64,000 nt of DNA. Source: Gymnopus androsaceus JB14. Taxonomy: Eukaryota; Basidiomycota; Agaricomycetes; Agaricales; Omphalotaceae. Position numbers and translations under genes: made by a program. Positions 1 through 11,555 of the stretch are shown here, one piece after another (within the stretch, counting starts at the first letter, position 1; each line of letters opens with the position of its first letter). The stretch covers positions 124,001 through 188,000 of the forward strand of contig ML769493.1 in assembly GCA_009733575.1 (NCBI GenBank), given 5' to 3'. Under the pieces are notes generated by a model. The model did not search any database. It had not been told where the DNA came from and was given only the letters and a program-made list of their open reading frames with translations.

Positions 1-3000
1 TTCTCCTCACGCGCCCACCAGCACACGCCCCTTCGCGCGACGACTGTGTTAGATTAAATATCGTCAGATGCTCTACATTGGTTAAAAACCGAAGTAGTAA
101 AGAGCAAGATTGACCTTTTTAAGGATTTTATTCCCAAAAACATCAGAATTCCTGAAAATCTGATTGCTCATAAAACTATTGACTATGATATATGGCATTG
201 TCACCTTGGACATCCTTCAAAAGATGTTTTACAACATGCGTCTGAGGCAACAGGTGGTTTTCCTAAAGTAAATATCCCAAATGAGGACAAAGAAATATGC
301 CCTGGTTGCACTAAGGGTAAAATGACTAGCACACTTATCCCAATAGTGAGAAACGTGTCAAAAAACTCTTTGATTTAGTCCATATAGACATTATAGAGTT
401 TCCCACTATTTTGTATCATAAGCATGAATATGTACTGAATATCCTTGATGATCATTCATCATATGGTGCAGGATACCTCCTAGCTGCCAAATCTGACATA
501 TTCAAAGCATTCAAGGAATTCTACAATCTCGTGGACCTCCAAGATGCTATCAAAATAAAACAAATAAGAGTTGATAACAAATTTGTCACTAAGGATTTCA
601 GTCAATTTTGCCATGATAAAGGGATCATACTGGGACTGTCAGCTCCATATGAACACCGGCAGAATGGGAAAATCAAAAGATTCAACTGTACAATCTGTGA
701 GAAATTGGAAGCCATGAGACACATGGCCTCCTTACTGCCTTCCTGGTGGGAATTTAGTGTTCAAACTGCATATGTTGTCTATAACAGGACACCTATGCAC
801 CGCTGATGGGATAAAAATAGAAATTGGAAAACACCTTGCAAAATCAGATATGGGAAGAAGCCAATGTGTCCAAATTTCGGACTTTCAGATGCACCGCATA
901 TGTGTATTGTCCAAAGGAGACTCGCCCAAACAAGCAAGCTCTGAGATCAGAAGTAATGATTTTTATTGGATATACACAGGGAATGAACACTTATTGCTTC
1001 ATGCACACACATAATAATTCAATTGCAACTTCTTCCAATGCCATATTTGATGAGCGCTGGTTTCCACGCTGCTCAACATCAAAACCTACAGTTGACATTA
1101 ACGATAATGATTTTAAAGAGGATTCCGAACCATCTGGGTCCACTCCTGATGAGAATATTGAGGATGATGACCCTGAGTTTCCTCCTCCACCTAATCCTCC
1201 TGCTCCAACAGAACTACAAAATAATAGAGAAAATGGAGAAGGAGATGAGGAAGTAAGAGGCAGTGGAGAAGTTCCTGATCAACATGGTGCGGATCAAGGG
1301 GGAGCTGGTGCTATGCAACCACCTCCAAATCCATTCAATCCTGGAATGGAACCTGAACCAGCACCAACAGTAAGATGCTCTGAAAGAGCACAAGTACCTA
1401 CCCAGAGACCTGGAAATATTTACGGTGATACACCTCCTGCTGAGATTGATCAAAATGCTGGTCAATCTCGTAATATTGGTTCTGATATCAGATGGAATCG
1501 TCAGATTTACAGTGATCAACCTGAAGCCGGACCTTCCCGGCAAAGGCAACCTGCTTGGCAACAGCCTAGAGCAAATAATCTCATTCCTGACCCACCTGTG
1601 AACAATTATTCGGGAGAAAGTATGAATGGACGCGGAAGCATTGATTATATTTCCCAGTGGGCTCATGAAGGGGAGTAGCTTTTCTGGACTATTTGCTTTC
1701 TCAGGCTCCTGAAAATAAGGAAACAGTTTGAAACTAGCAGTTTTGTGATTTAATGCGCCTTCCTGTAAAGGACTGGCAACCATGGCTTGACAAATGCAAA
1801 GAAGAAATTGACAGTCTAGTTAAGCCAAAGGTATTTGAAATTGTTGATCAACCCAAAAACAGAAATGTCATAAAGAACAGATGGGTCTTTGATATCAAGT
1901 CAGATGGTCGGAAACAATCTAGACTTGTTGCCAAGGGATATTCTCAAGTAGAAAGAGTGGATTATGATGGATTGTTCTCTCCCATTGTCCGTTATGAAAC
2001 AGTGTGAGTTTTACTTGCACTAGCTGCCCTAGAAGATTGGGAACTAGAGATGCTGGATGTAAAAACTGCCTTTCTATATGGCAAATTAGACAAGGAGATC
2101 TATATGGAACAACCTGAAGGCTTCACCAAGGATAGCAGCAGGGTTTGGAGATTACACCAATCTCTTTACAGCCTGAAGCAAGCTGGTTTGTCCTGGTGGC
2201 GCGCTTGTACAAAGTTGATGACCCAGGATCTAGGCTTCAAACATTGCGCTTCAGATGCCGGCATATATGTTTACAAAGAAAACAATAAGACCATAATTGC
2301 AATCATCTATATTGATGATGCATTGTTCATGGGAAATGACAAAGAACTTGTCATGCGCAAGAAACGTGAATTTATGCAATGTTGGGAGTGCCGCAACTTG
2401 GGTGCAGCACAGGAGTTCTTAGGCATGTGCATTAGGCGTGACAGATCTAAGTGGTGTTTGACCTTAGATCAGTCAGAATATCTTAAAAAGATTATAAAGC
2501 GCTTTAAATTAACAAATGCCAAAGTAGCGCAGACTCCACTACCAGCAGGATATCAGCCTTCTAAATATGATGGTCCTGTTGATCCCAAAAGACACCAGGA
2601 GTACCAACAAGTGATTGGCTCCTTATTATATCTGTCGCTTGGAACAAGAGCCAACATAGCCTACCATGTGGCAAAACTGTCACAATATTCAGCAAATCCT
2701 TCTCAGGATTATCTGAACAAGGCTTATTATGTTATTTGCTACTTTATAGGTACCGCTGAATATTTTCTTGTCTATGATGGGAACTCTGGAGAAGGCTTCT
2801 ATGCCAACTTGGATTCTGATCATGCATCAGATCCTGATACACATCGATCCCAAACTGGATATATTCTCAAACTGGCCAAGGGAATTGTGTCCTGGACTTC
2901 GTATCTCCAGAAAACAGTTGCTTTATCTTCCACTGAAGCTGAATATATGGCTTTAAGTGACTGTTGCAGACAAATTGGATTCCCACTGACTGGATTCCCA

Positions 3001-3243
3001 CTTCTCGGTGATAATATGGGTTTGATCTTTATGGCCAATAATCAGGCTCAAGATTGTTGGACCAAACATATTGATGTCCAATATCACCACATCAGGGAAA
3101 CTACCGATTCAGGACTTGTGATCCCATACTATATTCCGACATATCAGAATGTTGCAGATCTTTTAACTCAGAATCTCACTTGGGTTAAATTCAAACATTG
3201 CCGAGATCAACTTGGCATTGAATTTGTTGCTGACTTCAAATAA
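1..3243 (+). pseudogene. Ty1/copia retrotransposon pol, 3' part, broken
   Basis: Remains of a copia-type Pol polyprotein whose 5' end lies outside the window. In order: GAG-pre-integrase zinc region at about 186-330 (HCHLGHPS, then CPGCTKGKM), integrase core at 411-806, integrase C-terminal and Pro-rich linker at 824-1678, reverse transcriptase at 1753-2760 with TAFLYG and the YIDDALF form of the YVDD box, and RNase H around 2800-3240 (STEAEYMAL). The three blocks lie in three different frames (breaks near 800-824 and 1680-1750). A TGA at 2005-2007 interrupts an otherwise continuous RT frame where relatives usually have Arg. The integrase motif NGxxER reads NGKIKR, so the catalytic Glu appears to be lost. 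The element is not autonomous. Confidence 0.93.
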
Positions 3244-3320
3244 AGTTTGCAAGAGACTGGATCTCAGGTGAGATTCATATGCTTTCTTAAGCACATGAGG
3301 AATTCTACCTCCACAACCTC

Positions 3321-3332
3321 AGTGAGGGGGAG
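3321..3332 (+). promoter_or_regulatory. polypurine tract of the copia element
   Basis: AGTGAGGGGGAG lies directly before the TGTTGAAC start of the 3' LTR, the normal place for the plus-strand primer of a copia element. Confidence 0.75.
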
Positions 3333-3584
3333 TGTTGAACATATGATGATATCACTCATCATCTCGATCATATGACGCTATCAGTCATTGCCAAGGTAGT
3401 CTTACTCAGCCTCAGTAGTATCTTAGTAAGTAGCTTTATGGACAACATCATAGGTCATGCACATAGAACATACTAGAAGGATACTACCAGATATGTAATG
3501 AATACAGTGCTACAGTATATAAGGACTCCAGTAGTACTGCTAATGATAACAACTTCTACTAGTCTTTTACCTCTCTCTACTACA
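3333..3584 (+). mobile_element. 3' LTR of the copia element
   Basis: Starts TGTTGAACATATGATG right after the polypurine tract and probably ends at ...CTACTACA, giving TG...CA ends and about 252 bp. A TATA motif (TATATAAG, 3516-3523) lies where the LTR promoter is expected. The right border is a best guess because the partner LTR lies outside the window. Confidence 0.65.
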
Positions 3585-3910
3585 GAGTTGGTGGTATGTA
3601 GAAACCCCACTCCCAACTAAGTACAACCTCCTGAATTGAGTTGACTCATAGAAAATCTGAAATGTCTCTCACAGATTTTGCATTTGTACCAAGAACAAAA
3701 ATTGTCCTATGTAGTACCACCCTCCAATCAAGGTACAGCCTAAATGCTGTAAAAATAAGTTAGTTAATAGTTACTTCCTTCAACCTTGCACAAAGTGACA
3801 CAACTGTGAACAAGTGAAATAGGATAATAGCTGCATGTATGATCAATATGAATGAGCAATAGATCACGGGCATCTGATTTCAATGAGGTTGCTTTACAAT
3901 TAAACTCAAA

Positions 3911-4670
3911 GCCAATGCAGTGGTCCTTGCACATCTGACTCAGAGTGCAATATACTCACGCTTACAGAAAGTAATGGTCCGGGTGTTTTTGAGTGATATC
4001 TCAACAACAACTTGGAATTTTCACTAGGTCCAAGTTGTGGAGTTGATTGTTAGTAGATTTCTGATTTTTTGACACTGTTTACAAAATATCTATGTGGGAA
4101 TTAGTTGCTATATAAGTAATTCTTAAAAACTCTCAAAATCTGCAGGACCAGGATTTTTTTTTCAAGCTAAGCCATATTCACCATTGGAAAGGGTGACATT
4201 GAAAGTGGGGGTTAGCATTCTTACCTCAGCGAAAACATTAAATTTAATGCTGCATTTTGAGCTGCAAATGTGCGAGTTTTGGCTGATTTTGGCTGATTTT
4301 GACCATTTTTGGCCCATTTAGAGCAACTTTGGGAGCTAACTGGGATATTGAATCAACAGATTTTTTAAATGTGAAACTTGTAACCCCCATTTTTGATGTT
4401 GTCCTTTCCAATGGTGAATATGGCTTAGCTTGAAAAAAAACTCCTGGTCCTGCAGATTTTGAGAGTTTTTAAGAATTACTTATATAGCAACTAATTCCCA
4501 CATAGATATTTTGTAAACAGTGTCAAAAAATCAGAAATCTACTAACAATCAACTCCACAACTTGGACCTAGTGAAAATTTACAGTTGTTGTTGAGATATC
4601 ACTCAAAAATACCTGGACCGTTACTTTCCGTAAACGCGAGTATACTCTTCTAGCCAACTGAGCTATCCAG
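3911..4670 (-). other. tRNA-derived sequence (SINE or tRNA relic) split by a foldback element
   Basis: Read on the minus strand, the sequence right of the inserted element (4643-4670) contains TAGCTCAGTTGG (4654-4665), a full match to the tRNA A box/D arm. The sequence to the left (about 3911-3954) continues with a 6 bp TTGCAC/GTGCAA anticodon-arm-like stem and a weak T-arm. The two halves join into a tRNA-like order only if the 686 bp element between them is removed. No intact cloverleaf remains, so this is a relic or tRNA-derived SINE head, not a working tRNA. Confidence 0.4.
3955..4640. mobile_element. 686 bp foldback MITE with TA target duplication
   Basis: Two inverted arms of about 260 bp (3955-4220 and 4380-4640) are complementary over nearly their whole length. 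The ends read CTCACGCTTACAGAAAG and its inverse ...CTTTCCGTAAACGCGAG, flanked by TA on both sides (3953-3954, 4641-4642). It contains no ORF. The structure fits a non-autonomous Tc1/mariner-like or foldback element; the family is not identified. Confidence 0.75.
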
Positions 4671-5395
4671 TGTTCAGCATTCTCAAGAGGGAAGAGAATC
4701 TATCAAGATTCAAGACATGAACTGGCTTATTTAACAATGTTGTGACAGTTGAGTTTTCAACAACAAGTGACTGAGGAACAACCAAGATTAAGTATTCAAC
4801 ATTTCAAAGTTCAACGAAAAATTAGTGGAATATACTTATCTTTGGAGCATCAATCCATCAAACTCTATGGTCATGAAGACCGCATAAGTAATGAAAATTT
4901 TAATTGAGACTACCAAGTGGAGAGTCAAAGATCAGAGTGGCTCCAACCAGCTGAGGAGTCAGCCATTTCAGTGCACACTGTTCATTTATGTAGTTGACTG
5001 TTGGGCTCAAGGAGGGAGGTTTACTAGCTAATTAATTAATTACCCGGGCCGTGGCTACTTGTATGGTATTTGGCATTTTCTCCTCTTTTTATTCAAGTTT
5101 TTCCTTCAACTGCCAGTCATCTCAACCTTCTCTGAGTCAATATTAAAAAGCACTGTACCACAATCATCCGAATTGAGTTAAGATTGTTCCACTGGTCCCA
5201 ATGAAATAAGTAATTGAATCCAAGACCTTCGTGTATAAATTAACTTGACCACAGTCGACTGTGCCACTTGAGATCTTGACTGGGGAATACAAAAAGACAA
5301 CAGATTAAGTACATGACTGTCCCGACTACTACTTATATAAACAATTACCAGCTCAAAAAAAATTTTTAAAAAAAAAAAAGAAATATTTCCTTAGT
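4671..5395. other. non-coding spacer
   Basis: AT-rich, no coding potential seen. It contains an A/T homopolymer stretch at about 5356-5380 just beyond the P450 stop codon and a second degenerate tRNA-like sequence listed separately. Confidence 0.6.
5205..5285 (-). other. degenerate tRNA-like sequence
   Basis: On the minus strand an A-box-like CTCAAGTGGC is followed by a palindromic ACAGTCGACTGT arm and a B-box-like GGATTCAATT about 50 nt later. Spacing fits a tRNA-derived sequence, but the acceptor stem is not evident. Confidence 0.3.
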
Positions 5396-7460
5396 CTACT
5401 CATCAACAAGCTTGGAAACTGTGCTCTCGGTGTGCGGTCTTGGACTAAGAGAACACTTGAAGGGACATGGCCGACTAATTTCTCAATATCAGTTATAGCT
5501 CGAATATGATGAATCAAGTGGCTTACAGGACTGCTCCATTGTCCATAAGACTATCCATCGATGGAGGATGAGATGGATCGGACAGTGTGATGTCGAAACC
5601 CCAGACCATGGTGGCAATTGTAATAAAAAGCGTATTGTTTGCAATATTTGAACCAGGACATACTCTAATGGGTTATAATCAGACTCCAAGTTTGATTCAA
5701 GTTGAAAATCATCTTGTACCTGCGTCCGAACCCGAAAGCATGAGTGCCTTCTCGGGTGTATTTCGGCCGAATCTCCCGTTTGTTATCACTGCTTAAATAT
5801 CGTTCAGGGATAAATTCCGTTGGATTGTGATATACGTCGGGATTTCTGTTCATCGCCCTTAATATACCTGATGAGAAATAATCCTTCGAAAGAACGTCGA
5901 TGGTAATTACCAGACATTTGTGAGAATAATACTATTGCCTGGAATGTAATGCCCCTTGTAAATCAGTGGATCATTTGAGGAACGTGCAAGACCTTTCATA
6001 TAAATCACGTTGATTCTTTCGTTGAAATATAGAGACTTATCGCTACCTAGTGGCGTTATAGGAATCCACCTCAAAGCCTCTTTCATGATTGCACCAATAT
6101 ATGGCAGATTTCCTTGGTCTTGGAAGCAAGGCATGCGAGCTTTGCCCACAACTTGGTCAATTTCAGCTTGGGCCTTCTTCAGCACATGTGGATGAAGAAT
6201 CATAGCCAACATGAACACAGAAAGTACTGAAGCTGTCTAAATTCCGTAAAATTTCAGACATATATGATGGTTTATGTTTGGAACATACCGTATCAGAGCC
6301 CCCACCACTGAGTGAATATTGTACCTTAGTTCCTACCAGGTAGCCAAGAAAGATTACTTACAACAATGAACCTGCTAACCAGGCTTTCTCCTTGATCGTT
6401 AATCCCAAGTCCTTCTCGTTCTTGCTTAGGGAAGCAGCAAAGGACAAGTTGCGGTAACTCTTGTTCTACAGACGGATATTATTAGAGTGTGTATTGACCG
6501 CACGGAATAACTCACCGTTTCACTTTCGAGAAGTGAGACAAACAAGTCCGTGTAAGTTTGATGGGCCTTCAAACCTTCTTGTTTGAACCGGGCAAGCCAT
6601 GGCGGCAGTCTGTTTAGAAACGGGAATATATCAACGAGATAATTTCCTGGTACTGCAGCATGCAACATGTGCTCCATGAACTGATAGATTTTTCGGATGT
6701 GAGGTTCATCCAAAGACAGCGAATATGGGACTCCATAGACGATGGACAAAATCGTGGATGCTGCTAGACTGCTCAAACACAATTAGCTCAAATAAAAATA
6801 AAACGATATCATGCTCACAGATTGAAATGACCATGCCATTCATCCGGTGCTTTTAACAAGCGTCTCACTAGGACCTTAGTTTCTTGTTCTTGTATGGTGA
6901 AATAGGCTTCCGCGGACTTTTTGTTTAACCCGAAATGAACCGCTTTGCGAAGTTTGCGCCATCTTGAAAGCCCACCACCATTTCATCAGTCACACTCCAA
7001 TAAGAGAGTCGAGAAAAACCGACAGAATACCGTAAGGGACAAATCCGATATGAACACCACCTGCTAGGATCTTCGATGCCATTATTAACTCCGGGCGGTT
7101 AGAATAATTGGAACCTCTTTGATCGAGGAGATCAAAAGCTGCTTCTGCCGAATTTAAAACGACAACCGATTTTCCCGCAAGGTTTAGATATATGAGCTCG
7201 CCTGTGAAGTAGCCATCACCATACAACGAATCTTTACAAATGATTAAACCAGCTTGCATACCGTGGAATTGCGCCAATTCGGTGAATTTGAGCCAAATGA
7301 AATTTGAGTTACAAAGAAACCAAGGTAAATTGCCTAAAAGTGGAACCCCTTGTGGACCAGGTGGAAGGGGTACAGCTTGTGACCGCTTTTTTCGATTGAA
7401 AATGGTAGCACCCACCAATATCACTGCGAGAAAAATCAGGCCGAGATGGAGGGACGACAT
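5396..7460 (-). CDS. cytochrome P450 monooxygenase (P450-1)
   Basis: Microsomal P450 that would use O2 and a CPR partner to oxidise an unknown small molecule at the ER. The start at 7460 gives a hydrophobic anchor (about residues 3-22), then the PPGPQGVPLLGN hinge. With introns placed, the frame stays open to a TAG at 5396-5398. The I-helix reads GGGSDTTAS, the K-helix EALR, and the PERF-type motif IPERYL. The heme loop FGFGRRVCPG is assembled across an intron. The last intron (5475-5526, GTAAGC...TTAG) must be removed to reach the usual RPCPFKC C-terminal strand; without it the protein would stop early. All key residues are present. It is divergent from the next P450, with TATAAA at 7496-7501 on the minus strand. 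The precise CYP family is not assigned. Confidence 0.9.
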
Positions 7461-8031
7461 TGATGATAGATGAAAATATTCGTAGTGCTAAAGGCTTTAT
7501 ACGGCTCTTTTGATCACAATCATAAAAGAAATCCGCTTTAAGCTTGCGCGCACTGCAGGCACAACCATCATAACCTCGCAAGTCACCATCCGGACAAGGA
7601 AGGCCGAAGTTCTCGCACCACTCACGCGTCCTTTACCTCCGGGTATGTACTACATATCATAGTATATATATTGAAGATCTTGAAAATCGTACCTCCTCAT
7701 ACCCGTTTCCTAGTGTCGAATCTAGATACCTCGTTTTTACCTTCGTTACCTTTTATTAAGTAGGCTCGATGAAGTAACCAGGCTGATCCGGTATCGGACC
7801 CAGTACCCTGCCCCGTACCCATCTCGGGAACTATGCTAACGTCTTTTCTTCACAACCTTGGCATACCGGACGCAGGGTTAGCTTGATTACCTGCTGTCTC
7901 AGCACAGTTTCAATTTCTTTTGGCTGGCATATCAACAGGGAGTTATCGTTTTATCGAGATTCGATGCTAAATATATAAAGAATGGGACCACGAAGAAGTA
8001 AAGATCTCGATTTCCCGCTCAGAAGCCGGCT
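7461..8031. promoter_or_regulatory. shared bidirectional promoter of two P450 genes
   Basis: 571 bp between divergent start codons. TATA-like boxes sit at both edges: TATAAA on the minus strand at 7496-7501, 36 bp before the P450-1 ATG, and TATATAAAG on the plus strand at 7972-7980, about 52 bp before the P450-2 ATG. No other gene is seen between them. Confidence 0.6.
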
Positions 8032-10261
8032 ATGTTTACCTTATTACATGGTCTCGCTCTTCTTGGACTTGCTATTTTTCCGTTTCTACTCCAATCTAGT
8101 TTACGAACACGAAAGCGCCCTCTACCTCCAGGACCCAAAGGCTTGCCTGTTCTGGGAAATATTTTAGAGGTACGCTCGACGTCTTGAGCTAGATATATGC
8201 TAACACTAATCTATTCAGATTCCATCCAACCACTACTGGTTAAAATTCGATGAATGGATCCGTGAATTCGGTATGCACTTGAGTAAATTTTATCCTCGCA
8301 CTCATTGTCTTACAAGGGCCTATCTGTACTGTCAACGTTTTGGGGAAGACAATAATACTGCTAGGTTCACCCAAAGTAGCTGCTGATCTATTAGGCAGGT
8401 TTTTTCTCTTCCAAGCCAAGGGGACGCCAGTTGACAGTGGTCATGACTTCTTTAGATAGAAGATCATCTATATATTCTGACCGCCCCAGGTACGCTAATT
8501 CATGACTTGTGGATAGCTGTGAATGCTGACTATCTAACCAAGATGGGTTTTCGCTTCAGAGATACTGGCACGAGATATGCATACAGGCACGATTGGGTCT
8601 GGAGAAAGGTAGGGATTACTTCCTGTGAAATTTAAATACGGAATTCATTTCGATCTCAAAAGGCACCGAGTTTTCCGGCGAGCGATACATGCTGGACTAC
8701 AGCCAAAGGCATTATCTTCGTATCATCCCATCGGTGAAAGGGAGTCTCGCGTCTTTCTCAAACAGATTGTTAAATGTCCTGAGAACTTCAAGACTTCCGT
8801 TAAAAGGTAATATCAAGCTACCTTCAACTACCGATTTGATGATGCTAAGCTCACTTTATAGATTTACTTCAGCGGTAATTCTAGGGACAATGTTTGGACA
8901 GGAGATCACAAAATTTGAAAAGGATCGATTTGCGAAACGGATGTTTCACTCGGCTGCACGATTTGCAGGATCCTTGGCTCCGGGAGCTTTCATGGTTGAC
9001 ATAATTCCGTGGTTAAACAACATTCCACTTTGGTTCCCGGGGATGAAGTGGAAGCGGGAAGGATTGAAGTGGGCGGAAGAGGATAGAGTTCTCTATACAG
9101 ACCTGCTTGAAGCAGCGAAAGTATGTCGGCGTAACTTCCATCTCTTCACCTAATTATTGACAACATTGATTGAAAGGCCAATCATGGAATACAACCTTCT
9201 TTCATATCAGAAGGTACAATGAATGAAAGATATGGTGTGTCTGATGAAGAGCTCGCGTATATCGGGGGAACCATTTCCCAAACCCCGGATACTGTAAGAG
9301 ATATATTCAACTGCTCTGAAGATTTGCTGATTTATACCGATAAGCTTATGGCAGTGTCTAGTAGTTTCATATTAGCTATGACGAAATGGCCTGAAGTTCA
9401 GCGACGTGCCCAGGAAGAAATTGACCGTGTGGTTGGACGAATTAGATTTCCCGCGTTCTTTGACCGCGAGCAACTTCCCTATACAGGTGCATTGGTCAAA
9501 GAGGTTTGCAGATGGCGGCCTGTAGCTCCCCTAAGTAACATTTTTATCTGAATTAGTAACATCATTGCTTAAATACCGATAGGTGTTCCTCACGCAACGA
9601 CTCAGGTCGGGATTCATAGATGATATATTGTACTACTGCTAAGTATAATGTATACAGGAGGACGAATACATGGGATACCGAATACCCAAGGGAGCAACTG
9701 TCATCAGTGCAATTTGGTACTTTCTCTGCCTTTTTCATCGATGGAGCTCATGACAAGTATTATTTATCTAGGTCTATCCATCACGATGAGGACGTGTATC
9801 CCGAGCCCGAAGAGTTCAAACCGGAACGCTTTCTTGATAAAGATGGAGTGCCGAGAAACACAGAAGAAAGCAGAGTGCTTGGTCATCATCTTTATGGGTT
9901 TGGACGACGGTATGTTTTGTTTAATCCTGACCATTTTCTTTCCTAACATGGTTCGAAGATTGTGTCCTGGTGCAATAATGGCTGACCACGCTCTCTGGCT
10001 TTTCATGGTTCACACCCTATGGGCATTCAATATTGCACGTTCGCAGGATGAAAAAGGCCAAGAGATTATTCCATCTGTTGATCCTTTAAGTTTCTCATCA
10101 GGCGGTGAAGCATCGTGAGTATACTTATTGATTGTGTGTGTATGTGTGTATTGATTTGAGAATTGTTTAGCCATCCTCTACCCTTTTCATGTCGCTTTTT
10201 GCTGCGTGATGGAGTTCAAGAGCTACTAGAAGATATTCATGATCCAAGTACATTGAACTGA
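8032..10261 (+). CDS. cytochrome P450 monooxygenase (P450-2)
   Basis: Start ATG 8032 gives a 20-residue hydrophobic anchor followed by LPPGPKGLPVLGN. Exon 1 is 8032-8169 and exon 2 is 8219-8270. The remaining exons can be joined through GT-AG introns without a stop to TGA at 10259-10261. Diagnostic parts: C-helix region MHTGTIGSGERHRVFRR, K-helix ExxR as EVCR, PERF motif KPERFL, heme loop GFGRRLCPG joined across an intron, and the C-terminal HPLPFSC strand. Odd point: the I-helix oxygen motif, normally AGxDTT, reads SQTPDTL around the intron at 9292-9349, so the second Thr is missing while Asp-Thr remains. A slightly different splice choice could change this. Substrate unknown; the divergent pairing with P450-1 suggests co-expression. 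Confidence 0.88.
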
Positions 10262-11160
10262 TGTTGAGTAATGATACACGGGAAGAATGCTGAGGAGAAT
10301 CATTGAGTATTTCAAGTGGATTTTCAAGTGGATTTTCAAACCGGCGAGAAGTTCCTCACTATATCTACACTTCGCTGCCCGTTATTTTGTATTAAACAAA
10401 TTAGCTTTCGTTATTTCCTTTGCTCATTCCTATTTTCTAATTCAAGTCTTACTCTAATTTATAAATAAACCTTGTTGTCTTTGTGTTGTCCTCCAAGTAA
10501 AACACCTTGAAGGTTATTGAAATTAAATTGAATTCAATCCTTTAATACAATGCATCATACATGCTAATGCGTGCTTCCTGTTGGAATAAACTGAATTAAA
10601 CTGAAAATATGTGTTCACTCCAGTCTAATAGCAAAAAGCCCTAGCAAATGTGTAGGGGATAAACTTGAAAGTATCATACTAGATATACTACTTCTAAGGA
10701 TAGGTTGAACTATCTACATATCTATGATCCCAAAACTGAATGATAAGTAAATTCTATACAGATAGCATTAAATATTGAAACAGCACATCAAACGCATATA
10801 CTAAATGGAACATCACAAAACCCCCCAGCATATGTCTATTGCCCAACATCACCTATTGATCACCCCTCAAGATGCTAGTACCCTACCATAATGTCGGTAG
10901 TTCACACTGCTGTAAAACAGTGTCAACCCTCACCATCCCTGGACACCTGGAAAACACTATGGTAGGCAATTGACACCATCAACATCAATAGAGGGAATTG
11001 ACATCTTTCAACATCATTTTGTTCAATTGACACCAATTGCCATTGGTTATTATGCTTCTTTCAAAGGAGCCTAAAACAAAAGAAAAAATATTGTTGGGCA
11101 GTGCCAAGTATTAGCCTCTGTACTAGCCTCTAGCCGTTTATTATGGAACTTTTAAATTTG
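10262..11160. other. non-coding spacer
   Basis: No gene recognised. AT-rich sequence with scattered short repeats of the type AATTGACA (10965-11040). Confidence 0.5.
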
Positions 11161-11242
11161 CAATGTCTGGGAATCGAACCTGCAGCTTGATCAAAGGAAT
11201 CAGCCGTGCCTGCACACACATAGCCACTTCACCAAGTTGCCA
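11161..11242 (-). other. tRNA-Leu/Ser-like sequence, probably a SINE head or dead tRNA
   Basis: On the minus strand TTGGTGAAGTGG (A box, 11224-11235) is followed 43 nt later by a perfect B box GGTTCGATTCC (11170-11180). The spacing indicates a long variable arm, as in tRNA-Leu/Ser. The T-stem pairs poorly (only the inner G-C pairs) and the acceptor stem is only partly complementary (GGCAA/TTGC), so I regard it as tRNA-derived, not functional. It sits in a repeat-rich region. Confidence 0.45.
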
Positions 11243-11359
11243 TTTATAATATAAGCTTCTTAGTGCACTATATAGGCTCACAGATGTATAATAAGCTACT
11301 TCCTCTGCATCTTCTCCTCTATCATCTATGTATTTAGCTTCTACAGTTCAGATTGTGCT

Positions 11360-11435
11360 GGAAGTCAGGAGTCCGAGTCTGGGTCCGAGTCTGAGTGTCC
11401 GAGTCCAAGCCTATGTCAGTCCGAGTCAGTATATA
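11360..11435. repeat. short GAGTCYGAGTC-type repeat
   Basis: Irregular direct repeats of GTCCGAGTC / GGAGTCCGAGTCTGG over about 75 bp. Confidence 0.6.
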
Positions 11436-11555
11436 GGTCAGAACAGAATGGTTTTGAGCTTACCGCTACTAGATAATTAAATTAGTTTGAGACCAGTTAG
11501 GCACTTGTAAGTGCTAAGACAAGAGATAAGCACTTAGCACTTTTCCAACAATGCC

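Noticed and set aside
5489..5689. Early stop near the P450-1 C-terminus
   Set aside because: A GTAAGC donor lies just before it and a TTAG acceptor 52 bp further; splicing yields the normal RPCPFKC ending.
11161..11242. Functional tRNA gene
   Set aside because: Promoter boxes fit, but the T-stem and acceptor stem do not pair well enough.
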